A stretch of DNA of 64,000 nt, from positions 3,924,332-3,988,331 of the forward strand of contig CM077150.1 of NCBI GenBank assembly GCA_039583875.1, in the 5' to 3' direction. The notes beneath the pieces are model-generated. The model worked only from the letters and a program-made list of their open reading frames with translations, was not told the DNA's origin and ran no database searches. Position numbers and translations under genes: made by a program. Positions within the stretch are counted from its first letter, which is position 1, and each line of letters starts with the position of its first letter. This document shows, in pieces, positions 49,201-61,200 of this stretch. The stretch comes from Platanthera guangdongensis (lineage: Eukaryota; Streptophyta; Magnoliopsida; Asparagales; Orchidaceae).

Positions 49201-52200
49201 CCTGAGGCGTCGGGCGCAAAGGGCACACGGAGTAGCGCCCGAGCCTGGGCGAGGCGGGCGAATTGGCCCGGGCGCTCCCCAGGAGCGCCTACATGCGCGC
49301 CTTGCGGGCCTTTCAGGCGCCAGTTAGGCGCGCCAAGACTAGAATCGGGTTGGGCCCGGTTTATTTTAATGATGTTATCTTTATAAAGCCGCTGGCCTCA
49401 TTTTCCCGATTCACGCATCAGGTCGCGGTCACAGGTTAGGGTTGAAATTTCCGCTCCAATCGCCGCTCCGCTCCTGTCGCCGCTCCTCTTCCGTTTGCCG
49501 CTCTTCTTGTGCTCGCCGGCCGCCGCCACTTTTGGTAACTTCTTCTCACCCCATTCCTTCTTCTTCTTGCATTTTGACTGTCGTTTGAAGATTTTTCCGG
49601 CTGTTTTTTTCTGGCTGCCATGTTTTTTGGTTGCTCTCTTCTGTTCTAGCATAGACGCATAGTGAAAGCCCAGTTCAAGTAATTATTTTGGTTGTTCTCT
49701 TCTGTTCTAGCCTTCTAGCATAGTCATAGTGGAAGCGCAGTTCACTGTGAACTGTGCTTCCAGTTCACTGTAAAACAGTCAACTGGGCTCCAGTTCACTG
49801 TAAAACAGTGAACTGGGCTCCAGTTCACTGTAAACAGTGAACTGGGCTCCAGTTCACTGTAAAACAGTGAACTGGGTTGCCCAGGTCACTGATAGAGTGA
49901 ACTGGGTTGCACAGTTCACTGTAAAAGGTGAATTGGGTTGCACAGTTTACAGTGGACAAATTCATTGAAGTTGTCATATTGTTTTTATTACATTCATGTT
50001 GTGCATGATGTATGGAGATGTACATAGTATCCAGGAATAATATTATCCTCTATCTTCCTTGAGGCTGTGAAAGGTCAAATATTGAGCTGCTAACCATCCT
50101 CAGTTTAATATCAGCGGGAAGGCATCATTTTAATCTTGAGACAAGTTACAGTTGGATACATGTCACTCGGCTCAAATGCAATTCAAGCTAGACATGATTC
50201 ATTATGTTCAATTTACGACTCAAGGAAGAGTTGTGTAATTTTCAATAATTTTTTTCTCTTAACTCTATTTCTTTCTTGTCATTTATGTTTGCATTGCTCC
50301 CATTCAGTTGTAGAGTCAAGCATGGTACATGAATAGATGCACTCATTGAAATACAGAAGCATTCATAAATATATATATATATGTGCTTATAATTAATTGA
50401 AGTGGCAACTTAAGATTCATTCATTAGTTTCCCAATTAAGTTGTTTGTCTCACTTGAGATTAATAATTATCTTGTCGCATATTTTATATTCTTTTTATGA
50501 CGCACATAGGTTATTTTTCTTTCTTGAAAAAGGTGAACTGGGCTGCCCAGTTCACTACTGTAAAACAGTGAACTGAACGCTACAGTTTTCACTAATTATC
50601 ATGTTCTACGTAATAATTTTTTTTAGAATGTTTTAATAGCTGGAAATGGACGCGAGTGGATTTGGTTCATCCAGTGTCCAATCTAGGATTGATCATGGTT
50701 GGAAGTATGTGCGGCAGACATCTGTCACTAATAAAAATGATTTAATTTACATTTTCTGTGAGAAAGTCACAAAAGGTGGAATTTATCGTGCGAAACAATA
50801 TCTAGTGGGGGGATTTAGAAATACCAAAGTCTGTCTCAAATGCCCAGAGCATGTACGAACAGAAATTCAAGACTATATGCCTATTGTTGATCATGGGTGT
50901 TCAAAAGGTACAAAAATTTTACCCTAAATTTATTTATCTCTGTCAACTTTATATTACATGTTGTAGTTTTTTATTTGATTTCTAGTTGCACTTTGTATGC
51001 ATCAATTATGACTATCATGTATTTATATCATTTCTCACGTGTTTAGATAAAATATTGGAAAATATGAGCTATTATACTAACTTGATAGAAGAGAACTAAC
51101 CCAATTCCAAAAGGGCTCTTATACTAACTTGATAGAAGAGAACTAACCCAATTCCAGCGATTTGGGCGCCCAATTCGCTCAATTCCATCGAATTGGGCGC
51201 CCAATTCGCTCCATTCCATCGAATTGGGCGCCCAATTCGCTCCATTCCATCGAATTGGGCGCCCAATTCGCTCCATTCCAGCGAATTGGGCGCCCAATTC
51301 GCTCCATTCCAGCGAATTGGGCGCCCAATTCGCTCCATTCCAGCGAATTGGGCTCCCAATTCGCTCAATTTCCTCTTTCCCCAATTTTTGCGCCTCACGT
51401 ACCTCAGGCGCGCGCCTGCGCCTTGCGCCTTCGCCTAAGCTCCAGGGGCCCTTTGCGCCTTGGTGCGCCTTGGGCCTTTGATAACTTAGATCAGAATGAA
51501 CTAAGGATAAAGGAGTGTTACTCCTGGTACATGCAGGGGGGAAGGTAGAACGATGTTGTTTGTCGTAGATACAAGATTCACAAAAGAACTCTCGTAAAGG
51601 AACATCAGGAAGAGCACGCTTGAGAATCGGAAGAGGAGCATGTCCAAGGCGGCGATGTCAATCAACAGTGGAGACGGCGGAGAGAAGAGTGGGTGGGATA
51701 TCCAAAATGTAGAGCACATTCAACAGCTGCCCCCTACCAATGATACTAAGGGTGCGACGATCCTGCATAAGAAAGGAAGAGGGATAAAAAGTTACGCAAC
51801 AATCAAGGTCTTGCGTCAGGCGACTAACAAAAAGTAAATTGAAAGTAGATCCCGGAACGTGAAGAATCAAGGAAAGAGAAAGGGTCGGGGTAAGCTGAAG
51901 AGCAGCGACGCCAGAGACCGGTAGGGTGTCACCATTGGCCACAGTGATACACGTGGGATGAGCCGTCGGGAGATACTGGGAGGGCTTCTGTGATGTAATA
52001 TGGTGAGTAGCACCGGAATTGACGATCCATTGGGGGCTAGGAGAGAGACAGGTTATACCTTCCGCAGAAAAAGATGCAACCGAGCCGGAGGAGCGGCTGA
52101 GGACACCCTGTAGCTGATGGAGTTGGGTGCGGAGCTCATCGATATCTTGGCGGGTAGTGGAGGTCGGATCCTGGGCAAAAGCCCCAGTGGGAGCAGGAGC

Positions 52201-55200
52201 AGGCGAGCAGCAGAGGAAGTAGCGGCAATGTGGGGAGGGAACTCATGCTTGATGTAACAAGTAGCCTCAACATGGCCACCCCGGCCACAATATGTGCATT
52301 TTATAGACGAACGTCCACTACGTCCGCGTCCCCGAGACAGAGGTCGGCCCCCTTGAGTGGAAGATCCACAAGCAGGAGGGGGTCGGAAGGAGAGGTTGTT
52401 GAAGAAGAGCATGTGCAAAGCTGGGAGGAGCCTCAGTAGGAGGCGTAACCCGAAGCAGCATGGAGCAGACATCAGACAGTGAAGGAGTCGTCGTGGAAGA
52501 GAGGATCTGGGCCCGAACACTATGCAGGTGGGGCGGAACACGGGACATCATCGTGATGATGACAGCCTCTTTCTGGGCCCGTTGAGTAGCTAGATCCGTA
52601 GTGGGAGGCTGATGTTGAATCCAAGCCTCGGCCAGTGTCTTTGTCTGGGCAACAAAAGAGATCATATCGCCGGGAGCACCAGGAGCAAGGTTCTGAAGAT
52701 CGGAGATAATATCATATAAGTGTTGAAGACTGTTTTGCCCTGAGTAAAAGGAGTGGAGCTCCTCCCACATTGACTTGGCCGTGTCATGATACATGGTCAT
52801 CCTATAGGGCTCGGTGTCCATAGAGTTGAGAAGCCAAGACTGGACCCGACCATCATCGCGAAGCCAGTCATCGGAGGGAGCAACGGGGGTAGCACGAGTC
52901 AAGTGGTGGAGAAGACCCTTCGTCTGCAGAACACGACGAACAGAGTGAACCAATTCGACGAAATTGCGTTTCCCAGTCAGAGAGATGGTAGTAATCTGTA
53001 GCTCATCACGGAGTTCAGAAGCCATAGTAGTTGCACGGGCTGGCGGAGCAGAAGTAGCAGAGCAGCGGATGCATCGAAAGCCATGTGGCTAACAGAGGAG
53101 GTCGGGCTTCTAGAATAGAAACGTGCGGCTAGAAGAAGAGTCTGGGCGGTGAGCAGGGTTTGGACCGAGCGGCAAGAAGGAGAAGTCGGGCGGCTTGGCA
53201 AAGAAGGCTGGGCGGCTTGGTAGAGAAGTCGGCACAGGGAGTAGTCGCACGGTCACGGCGGACACACCAGCGTCAAGGGAAGTCGCGACCAGGATGCGAC
53301 GAAGAGAAGAGTAGAGGCCGCTAGCGACAAGACAGATCGCAGCGACTAGCAGTAAGCGGGTAGAGGAGAAGTCTGCACGGTCAAGGTAAATCTACCAGCG
53401 ACAAGGAAAGTCGCGACCAGGATGCGGCTAAGAGAATAGGAGAGGCCGCTAGCGACAAGACAGGTCGCAGCGACTAGCAGGAAGCGGGTAGAAGAGAAGT
53501 CCGCACGGTCAAGGTAAATCTACCAGCGACAAGGAAAGTCGCGACCAAGATGCGGCTAAGGGAGAAGGAGAGACCGCTAGCGACAGGACAGGTCGCAGCG
53601 ACTATTGGGGAGGAGGGTAGAAGAGAAGTCTGCACGGTCTAGGTGAGTCCACCAGCAGCAAGGAGAGAGGTCGCGACCTAGATGCGGACTGAAATGAGAA
53701 AGTGAAAAGAGGAGGAACCCGCAGCGACTTGAGAGAGGTCGCGAGAAGCGGGAAGGTAGAGGCCGCGCGGAGAGCAAGGGGTAGAAGCCGCGCGGATAGC
53801 AAGATAGAGAGGCCGCGCAGATAGCAAGGGAGTCCGGACGGGCAGGGAAAGAAGCAAGAAAAGGTGGACCCCACGTGTGAGAAAAGTTTATAAAAGAGAG
53901 GGGGGAGGATGAGGAGGAGGAGGCAAGGAGGCCACAACAGAAGTAGAGATAAAGGGACAGCGGCTACAGAAAGACAAGCCGCTCGATACTGCGGCTAAGC
54001 AAGAGAGGGGACAGGCCGCGCGGTCAGCCGGGAGACCAGGCGGTTTGCACACAGACAGGCAGGCTAACCGAGCTCGGGCGGTTAGGAAAGAGGAGACCGC
54101 GAGTAGCCGCGAACAGAAAAACCGAAAATCCGAACAGCCAAGGAGGAGACCGGTTCCTCTGATACCATGTAAAGAGTGGCCTCAAACCTTGTATATACTT
54201 CTTGAATAATGAATTACAAGTATGAATACACTTATATAGGAAGAGAGGAAAAAGAGAAAATCCCAATCCAAGATGTGGGACAAATACAAAGAGAGAAAAA
54301 TGGGCCCTTAGATGGGCCCTTACTAGGGCTTTTCTAACAATCTGTATAGCAAAGAGAATTTTTTAAAAAATTAAAAACAAAGGAGAAAATAAAAAATAAA
54401 TGCATGTATTCATGTATTTGGATCCAGTATCAGATATATATATTTATAAATGCAAATTGCTTTTACAGGATATAACATGAAAGCTAATTAAGCATTGAGT
54501 TCATAACATATCCACTATGAACTAAAATGGATGAAAAATACCAATGTGTTCATCACTGCAAAAGCTACAATTTTAAGCATAACAAAAAGAAATGGAATGT
54601 ATCTTACTGATAGAGCCGTTTGTGGTGTTGATAACATTCTATTTAAGCTGGTGCTCCTTTCTTCATTTTTTTCATCATAATTGACTTTCTCGTTATTACT
54701 TTTTGATTCTTGTACAATTGGCTCAAATGTTCTTGAGCATATCAATTCAGTTAGATAGTCAACCTGAGCCCTATTGAAAAGTAACATTCAAATAATGATT
54801 TAAGATGCAAGAAAAAGCACATACAGCAAAGTAAATATAAATTTAAGAACATACAGAATTGCGGCAGGATCTAAAGACATTCCAAACTTAAAATGCATAC
54901 AGATGGGGATCACCCACCGGAGATGGCTCGCCGCAAGACGGGACCCACGATCATGTACATGCGGAGGAGAACTTGACAAGATCGGCGATCCGACTCCACG
55001 GGTGCGTCCGGATTTTACATGCATTTTCATATATCACGTTGTAATTTTTGTTCTTATTTATGGTATTCGGGGACAATCACATTCGTTGATGTAAGGAATG
55101 TCGTAGGTTGTTTCTTTAAGTAGAAGTAGGGGCAGCCGTCTTGGTGATTGCAGATTTTGAAGAAAAGAATTTCCGGAATCCGGCGATCTCCTCTCGATGA

Positions 55201-58200
55201 TGACTCTGTGAGGCCCTGTGTGACGACTACTACGTATTCCGTGTATCCTCTTGTATCCCCTCCCTAAACCGCAGCACCTCCCATCCCTAACTCCTCCATA
55301 GAAAACTCCTGAAATTTCAATCTGCATCCCCACAAACACTCTTTTTGTAGCCTGCAAGAACTCACTTTCCTGTTCCAGCGTAAGCCTCAAATTCCAGCCC
55401 GTAATCCCCCCCCCAATGAAACTCATCATGTTACCTCCCACGTAGATCCTTCCCACAACTCAAGAAAACCTCCATGTTCCCCAAATAAAATTCTCATACA
55501 AACCCAACCTCAATCGCCTTCCGCCTAAAGCCATGTAACCCCCTAACAACCTGATCGCCTCCTACAAGATCTTCCCGTCAACTTCCCAAAACAGTAGTCG
55601 ATACTCTTTCTCTTTTCTCCCCTCGTGAACTCTTGCTATTTGGATCTCTCGCACTTGTAGAACTTTGATTGGAATAAACCTTGAATTCCAGAAATCATTT
55701 GTTGCGCACTCGCGCTTCGGCCCTCCACACAGAAAAAGGTGAAAGCCCACTTGCTTAAAGAATTACTTGCTTTGCTTAAAATAATTATGCGTGTTTGAAT
55801 TATTTATTGCTAGTGTTGGTTTCATCGTCGGTCTTTGCATGTGTGTCGCATACCGCTTTCAAGGAAATTAGAGTTAATTCTCTGCACTCCACATTGGAGT
55901 TGCATTCTAGTACCCATGCACACAAGCCTGCCTTGCATCACATACCACTTGTTAGGAGTTCCATCACTTCATAGACTAATATAAGAGTCATTGAACATAT
56001 ACGTGCTTTAATTAATCAAGAAGGTAAATAAATTTTAATTTTAAATCATTTTAGTTGACAGAAATAAATTTAGAAATAATTCAAAAATCTACAAAAACAG
56101 AAAATATGAAAAAGTGTTTAAAAAATCAAACAGCTATCACAAAACAAACTAGAATTTTGCCAGCTTTCAATTGTACTGAATGAGGAAGAGTTGTCTCACA
56201 GTATAAGGCTCACAAAACACTTAAAGATATTTACCTTGTATATTTTTTTTGCTTCAGCAGTTGCTCAAGCTCAGACATTCCAGAAGTCTCAAAATCTTTA
56301 CTTTGATTATGACCAACTTCTTGGGTAAGAGTCAGCTCAGTGGGAGCCTGCATTAGGAAAATACATGTAATTGCAAGATGCAAATCGTTGGGGCTAAATC
56401 ACAAGATGAAACTACTGAAAGGAACTCCTGAATAGGAAAAGATAAATAGAAAGATATGAAGCATGGTGCTTGTTTCAAAGAATACTAAAATAATAAAGAA
56501 ATATTTCATTTCAATCAAATATGTGAGGTTTTCCAAAACGGCAATGGAGAAGTAATAAAATAGTAACAAAAATCCCATATCAACCATATCTGAAGAAGCA
56601 GAACAAGTTATTGTTGTTCTAAATTTTCCTTTCTTCAATGTAAGGGGGAAAGCAATTAAAGTCAGTGTGCTAGCAGAGACACTGTGTTATGGATATTCCG
56701 TGACGAGATGCATCCATGGCGGGTCTACAAGCGGCAGAAACCGCATGCGGCGGAGACAGCGGGCACGGCGCGGGCCGACGAGGGTGAACCCGCTATGGCG
56801 AGCGCGGAGAAAAATTAACATTTAGCTTTATATTATGTTTTGGTTTATTTAATATTTTTGTTTGACTATTTGCACAACGCTATTATAAGAGGGTGTTGGA
56901 TTTTGTATTTGGCTTGTTTAGATGTGTTATGAACAAAGGGTTGCTCCCTTGTTTGCTCTCAAACCCTAATTTCCTTCTTTCCCCCTTGCCGCCGTCCCTC
57001 CCCTGGTCTGGATCCTCTCTTGATCGGTAATATTTGGTCCGACCTGCCGTGTCGCCCGCTTGGAAGCCGCCGGTTTCCGCCTCCCTGCTTACGCCTCCTG
57101 TACGCCGTTTTCGGGTCGTGGGACGTCCGCATCGCACCGCGCAGATCTTTCGCCGCACAGCTCTCCGCCCGCTCCGCATCCAGTTGGTCGCGCAAACCTT
57201 CCGCCGCGCTGCTTTCCTCGCATGGCTCCGTCCACGCGTGGCCACCCCGACATTGCGGCTGTTGACGCCTCCGACGACACCATCCAACGTCGCCTTGACG
57301 CCCACAACTCTCAGTTCGCCTCGATCCAGGCCAAGCTGCAGGCTATCATCGCGCGACTAGACGCCAGCTCGGCATCGCCCGCGTTTGCCGCCAACGGAGG
57401 CTACGCCTCCTCTGCCGACGGGGGCTCTCTCCTCAGTACATCCCCCAGCCGGCAGCCGTTGTTTCCCTTTTGGGTGGCTTAACCCTCGCCCTCGACATTC
57501 CGCATTTCTCCAGATCCTATGGGGTGGATCGTCAAGGCGGAACAATACTTCGACCTTCACCTCGCACCTTAGGCGGACAAGGTCGGCACAGCCGTAGTAG
57601 GCCTGGACGGCTCCGCTCTCCATTTTGTGTGGTGGCTACGTCAATCTCAGCACCTCATCTCGTGAGGCGAACTAAAGCAAGAGATGGTCAGCTGGTACGA
57701 GCCCCGCTAGGCCGGTTCGGTTGTCGAGCGTTTTTGTAGCATCCGTCAGTCTGCCAGTCTTGATGCCTGCCTTCCATGCCAGAAGGCGAAGCACAAGGCT
57801 ATGTTTTTGGGCGGGTTACTTTAGCCCCTGCCCATTCTGAATCGTATTTGGGAGGGCATTGCTATGGATTTCATTAGACACCTTCCCCGGTCCAACGGGT
57901 TCGACTGCATCCTCGTCGTGGTGGACCGACTCTCCAAGTAAGCGCATTTTATTCTTCTCTGACATTCGTAAACGATCGCGGGAGTAGTCGACAGTTTCAT
58001 CTTCGGAGTCATGCGACTCCATGGATTTCCGTGATCGATTGTAAACGCTCGGGATCCCCTCTTTATGAGTAGTTTCTGGACGTCCATATTCCGCCTTCAA
58101 GGCACTCACATCCGCATGAGCTCTGTTTACCATTCGCAAACGGATGACCAATCAGAGGTTCTCAACTATTACTTGGAGACCTACCTACGTTGTTTCATTG

Positions 58201-61200
58201 GTGAGAGACCGGACACGTGGGTCAAGTGGTTGGGTTAGGTCGGGCACTCGCACAACAATGCCTACCACCATGCAGTGGGAACGACTCTGTTTGAGTCCGT
58301 CTAAGGTCGACCAACACCGGATGTAGTGCGCCACCTACCCGGGTGCCTCGTACCTAGTTTGACAAATCACCTCCAAGATCGGGACATTATTTTGGACAGT
58401 CTCAAGCATCACCTATGCAGGGCTCACGCAAAAATGACATCTTTCTCCAACCGCAAGCGTCGGGATTTGTCCCTCCAAGTCGGCGAGAAGGTCTTCATCA
58501 AGCTTCATCCTTACCGCCAACTCACGGTCGCCAAACGCCCTTGTCCCAAACTCAAGCCCCATTTCTTTGGGTCGTTCATCGTCGTGTCCAGGATTGGGGT
58601 CGTCGCCTACAAGCTTCAACTTCCCGAGAGGAGCCCTATTCACCCGATCTTCCACGTCTCTTAGCTTCGATGCGTCGTGGGCGACCATCCAGACTGTCGC
58701 TGCCACCTTCCCGGAGATGCGGCCCCAGAGGAGATCTTAGTGGCGTGGCGTCACCGTCCCCTGTCCAAGGCCACTAGGCTACTGCGAGATGATTTTCGTC
58801 GTCAATTTCCCGACTTCTGCCTTGAGGACAAGGCGAATTTTCATAACGAGTTTGGCCGACTGAAGACTTAGAACTTAAAACTGATCCAAGGCTCCAGCAC
58901 GAACGTCCCACCACACACCAGAAGATCTTAAAGTGTTTCCACTCCTTTTTAGCATGTGCTGAGCTAAGGGCACCTCAAGAAAGCGCAAGAAGATCTAAGA
59001 ATTAGAGAACTATACAAGCATGTCTTCTGAGGCACCCTCTTGAGGTCTATTTATAGATTTCAAAGTTTGGCTTGCAAATAGCGTAGCTCTGCTGTTCTAA
59101 ATATCAATATGCAGCCAAAAGTGATCTGTCAACAGCCAAACTCAGATGTTCTGGAAGGCTATTTGCAGCCCTGCAAGGGCATCCAGGTAATTTTGCCTCT
59201 TGAATCCCATTGGGCGAGTGGCCCATGAAGGCGCCACTCACCTAAAGAGGCAAGTGTCGGGTAAGTCAGGCACTCGCTTCCGCAGCATCCCATTATGGGC
59301 CACTCGCCGGATATGGGCGAGACCCCTCACGCCTGCTCTGGGCGAGAGCCTCTCTGCTTGCTCTGGGTGGGATCCCTTTCGCTCCTCTTGGGCGAATGCT
59401 GATCTGGTGGGGTCTCGCTCAACGTCCTGCAAATAGCGAAGCTTCACTCAACGCCAAGCTCCGAAAGCGTCGACAGAACAAGTTTTACTCAACTCCAAGG
59501 AACTGACTCGCGAGGCTCGCTCGCCATGCTTGGCGGAAGCGGGTCTGCTCGGCGAACACTGGAAGGATCTCGCTCGCCTTCTTGAGCCCTCTCGCTCCTA
59601 AAGATCCCGCAAAGCACTGATCCTGGAGAGGGGACTCACTCATCGAATACGGGGTTGTACAGTCGTGGACAGATTTTCCAAGGGGGCACACTTTCTTCCG
59701 CTAGCCCGACCTCTCGTAGCCGAACGGGTGGCCCAACTATTCATCCAAGACATCTTTCGATTACAAGGACTGTCGGAAAGTATTATGTCTGATCGTGACA
59801 AGACCTTCACAAGTTGTTTCTGGAAAGAACTATTCACGTTGAGCGGAACGAAGATACAATTTTCTTCTGCATATCACCCCCAATCGGACGGCCAAACAGA
59901 GGTCATTAATCGCATTGTCGAAATGTATCTTCGTTGCTTAACAGGCGAGCACCCCAAGTATTGGGTCAAATGGATCTCATGGATTTAATACTGCTATAAC
60001 ACATCCTATCATTCGGCGCTGCAAACCACACCGTTTCGGCTTATCTATGGTCGTGACCCACCCAAGCTCATCACCTACGGACATGGACTCGCCACACTAA
60101 CCACGGTGGAGCAACAATTACTCCACCGGGACCGCCTGCTCACCACCGCCCGCAAGCATCTTCTCCGAGCTCAACATCGGATGGAGACGGCGTACAACTG
60201 AGGCCACCAAGACGTCTCCTACACAGTAGGGGAGTGGGTATGGCTCAAACGCCGCCCCTACCGCCAGGCGACACTGCACCCGACGGATTCTTCGACCAAG
60301 CTGGGGCCGCGCTTCTATGGACTGTTCCAGGTGACTCGACGTATCGGCGAAGTCGCCTACCGACTACAATTACCACCAGAGGCACGCATCCATGATGTAT
60401 TCCACGTCTCACAACTGAAACGCTTCTATGGCGAACCACCCACCACGCCGTTCGTGGAAATCTCACCTCAGCTTGAGAACAAGCTGTCTTCCGACGAGGA
60501 AGCAGATGTTACGGCACCGGACACGGACGAAGACTTTGCGGCACCTACCAAGGGAGGAAGACACGGATCCGGACCAGCATTGGGGGCGGGTTTACCACCG
60601 ACGGAATACGGGATCTCCAATTCAAGCATGAAGCCATGAAATCTAGGAAGCACCGGTACGGGTACGGGTACCGGGTACGATACGTATCCGGTACGGCGGA
60701 ACGGCAAATAAAAAACAAGGATACGGGTTTACGTTGTATATATAATAATATATATTTATATATCCAAATCAATATAAACATGAACATTAAAATTTAACAT
60801 GAAGTTCTTGAACATAAACATAAACATTTGCCAAAACATCTATGAATTTCAGGATAATTCTTAAACATTGTCAACATAAACATAAGCCATAAATGTAAAC
60901 ATTTAAAATTGAAGTTCTTAAAACATAAACATTTGAAACATCTATGAATTTCAGGAACTCTGGACTGAATCAGCCAGAATCTGGACTGAATCAGTCCAGA
61001 TTCTGGACTGATTCAGTCCAGAAATCTGGACTGATTCAGTCCAGATTTCTGGATGATTCAGTCCAGATTTCTGGACTATTCAGTCCAGATTTCTGGATTG
61101 TTTCCAGAAATCTGGAGATCAGTCTAAATGTGGGGCCACTTCTTTTAGTATTATTTTGCCTATTTATATCCTCCAGGAGGAAGGATAAGTATGAAGAAGA

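Larger units (their letters stand above)
49181..51489 (+). mobile_element. hAT element (AGGCGC family) with BED-finger exon, nested in copia
   Basis: A 2,309-bp element inserted in the copia integrase/protease region with a perfect 8-bp duplication ATCAGAAT (49,173-49,180 and 51,490-51,497). Termini are CTTAGTTATCAAGGCGC and CTAAGTTATCAAAGGC, read inward. Both ends are packed with GGCGCGC motifs. Inside are a C/T-rich leader-like segment (49,440-49,560), an array of 30-bp palindromic repeats (49,733-49,945), one transposase-like exon (50,646-50,908) and an array of 31-bp repeats (51,155-51,372). The catalytic hAT domain is absent, so it is an internally deleted derivative. Confidence 0.85.
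46470..54339 (-). mobile_element. Full-length Ty1/copia retrotransposon, split by a hAT element
   Basis: Two LTRs of about 171 bp (TGTAAAGAGTGGCC...TTTTCTAACA) differ at about seven positions by eye. They are flanked by a perfect 5-bp duplication ATCTG (46,465-46,469 and 54,340-54,344). The primer site CTCTGATACCA (54,157-54,167) abuts the 5' LTR and the purine tract abuts the 3' LTR. Coding order is gag, protease, integrase, RT, RNase H. Without the 2.3-kb hAT insert it is about 5.55 kb. Gag and pol carry frameshifts, stops and a changed protease active site, so it is inactive. Confidence 0.92.

Noticed and set aside
51155..51372. CRISPR-like regular repeats
   Set aside because: Units are contiguous with no unique spacers and the genome is eukaryotic.
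51096..51548. Overlapping frames of 80-128 codons with repeated peptide
   Set aside because: They translate the 31-bp minisatellite in several frames on both strands, so this is a repeat, not a gene.
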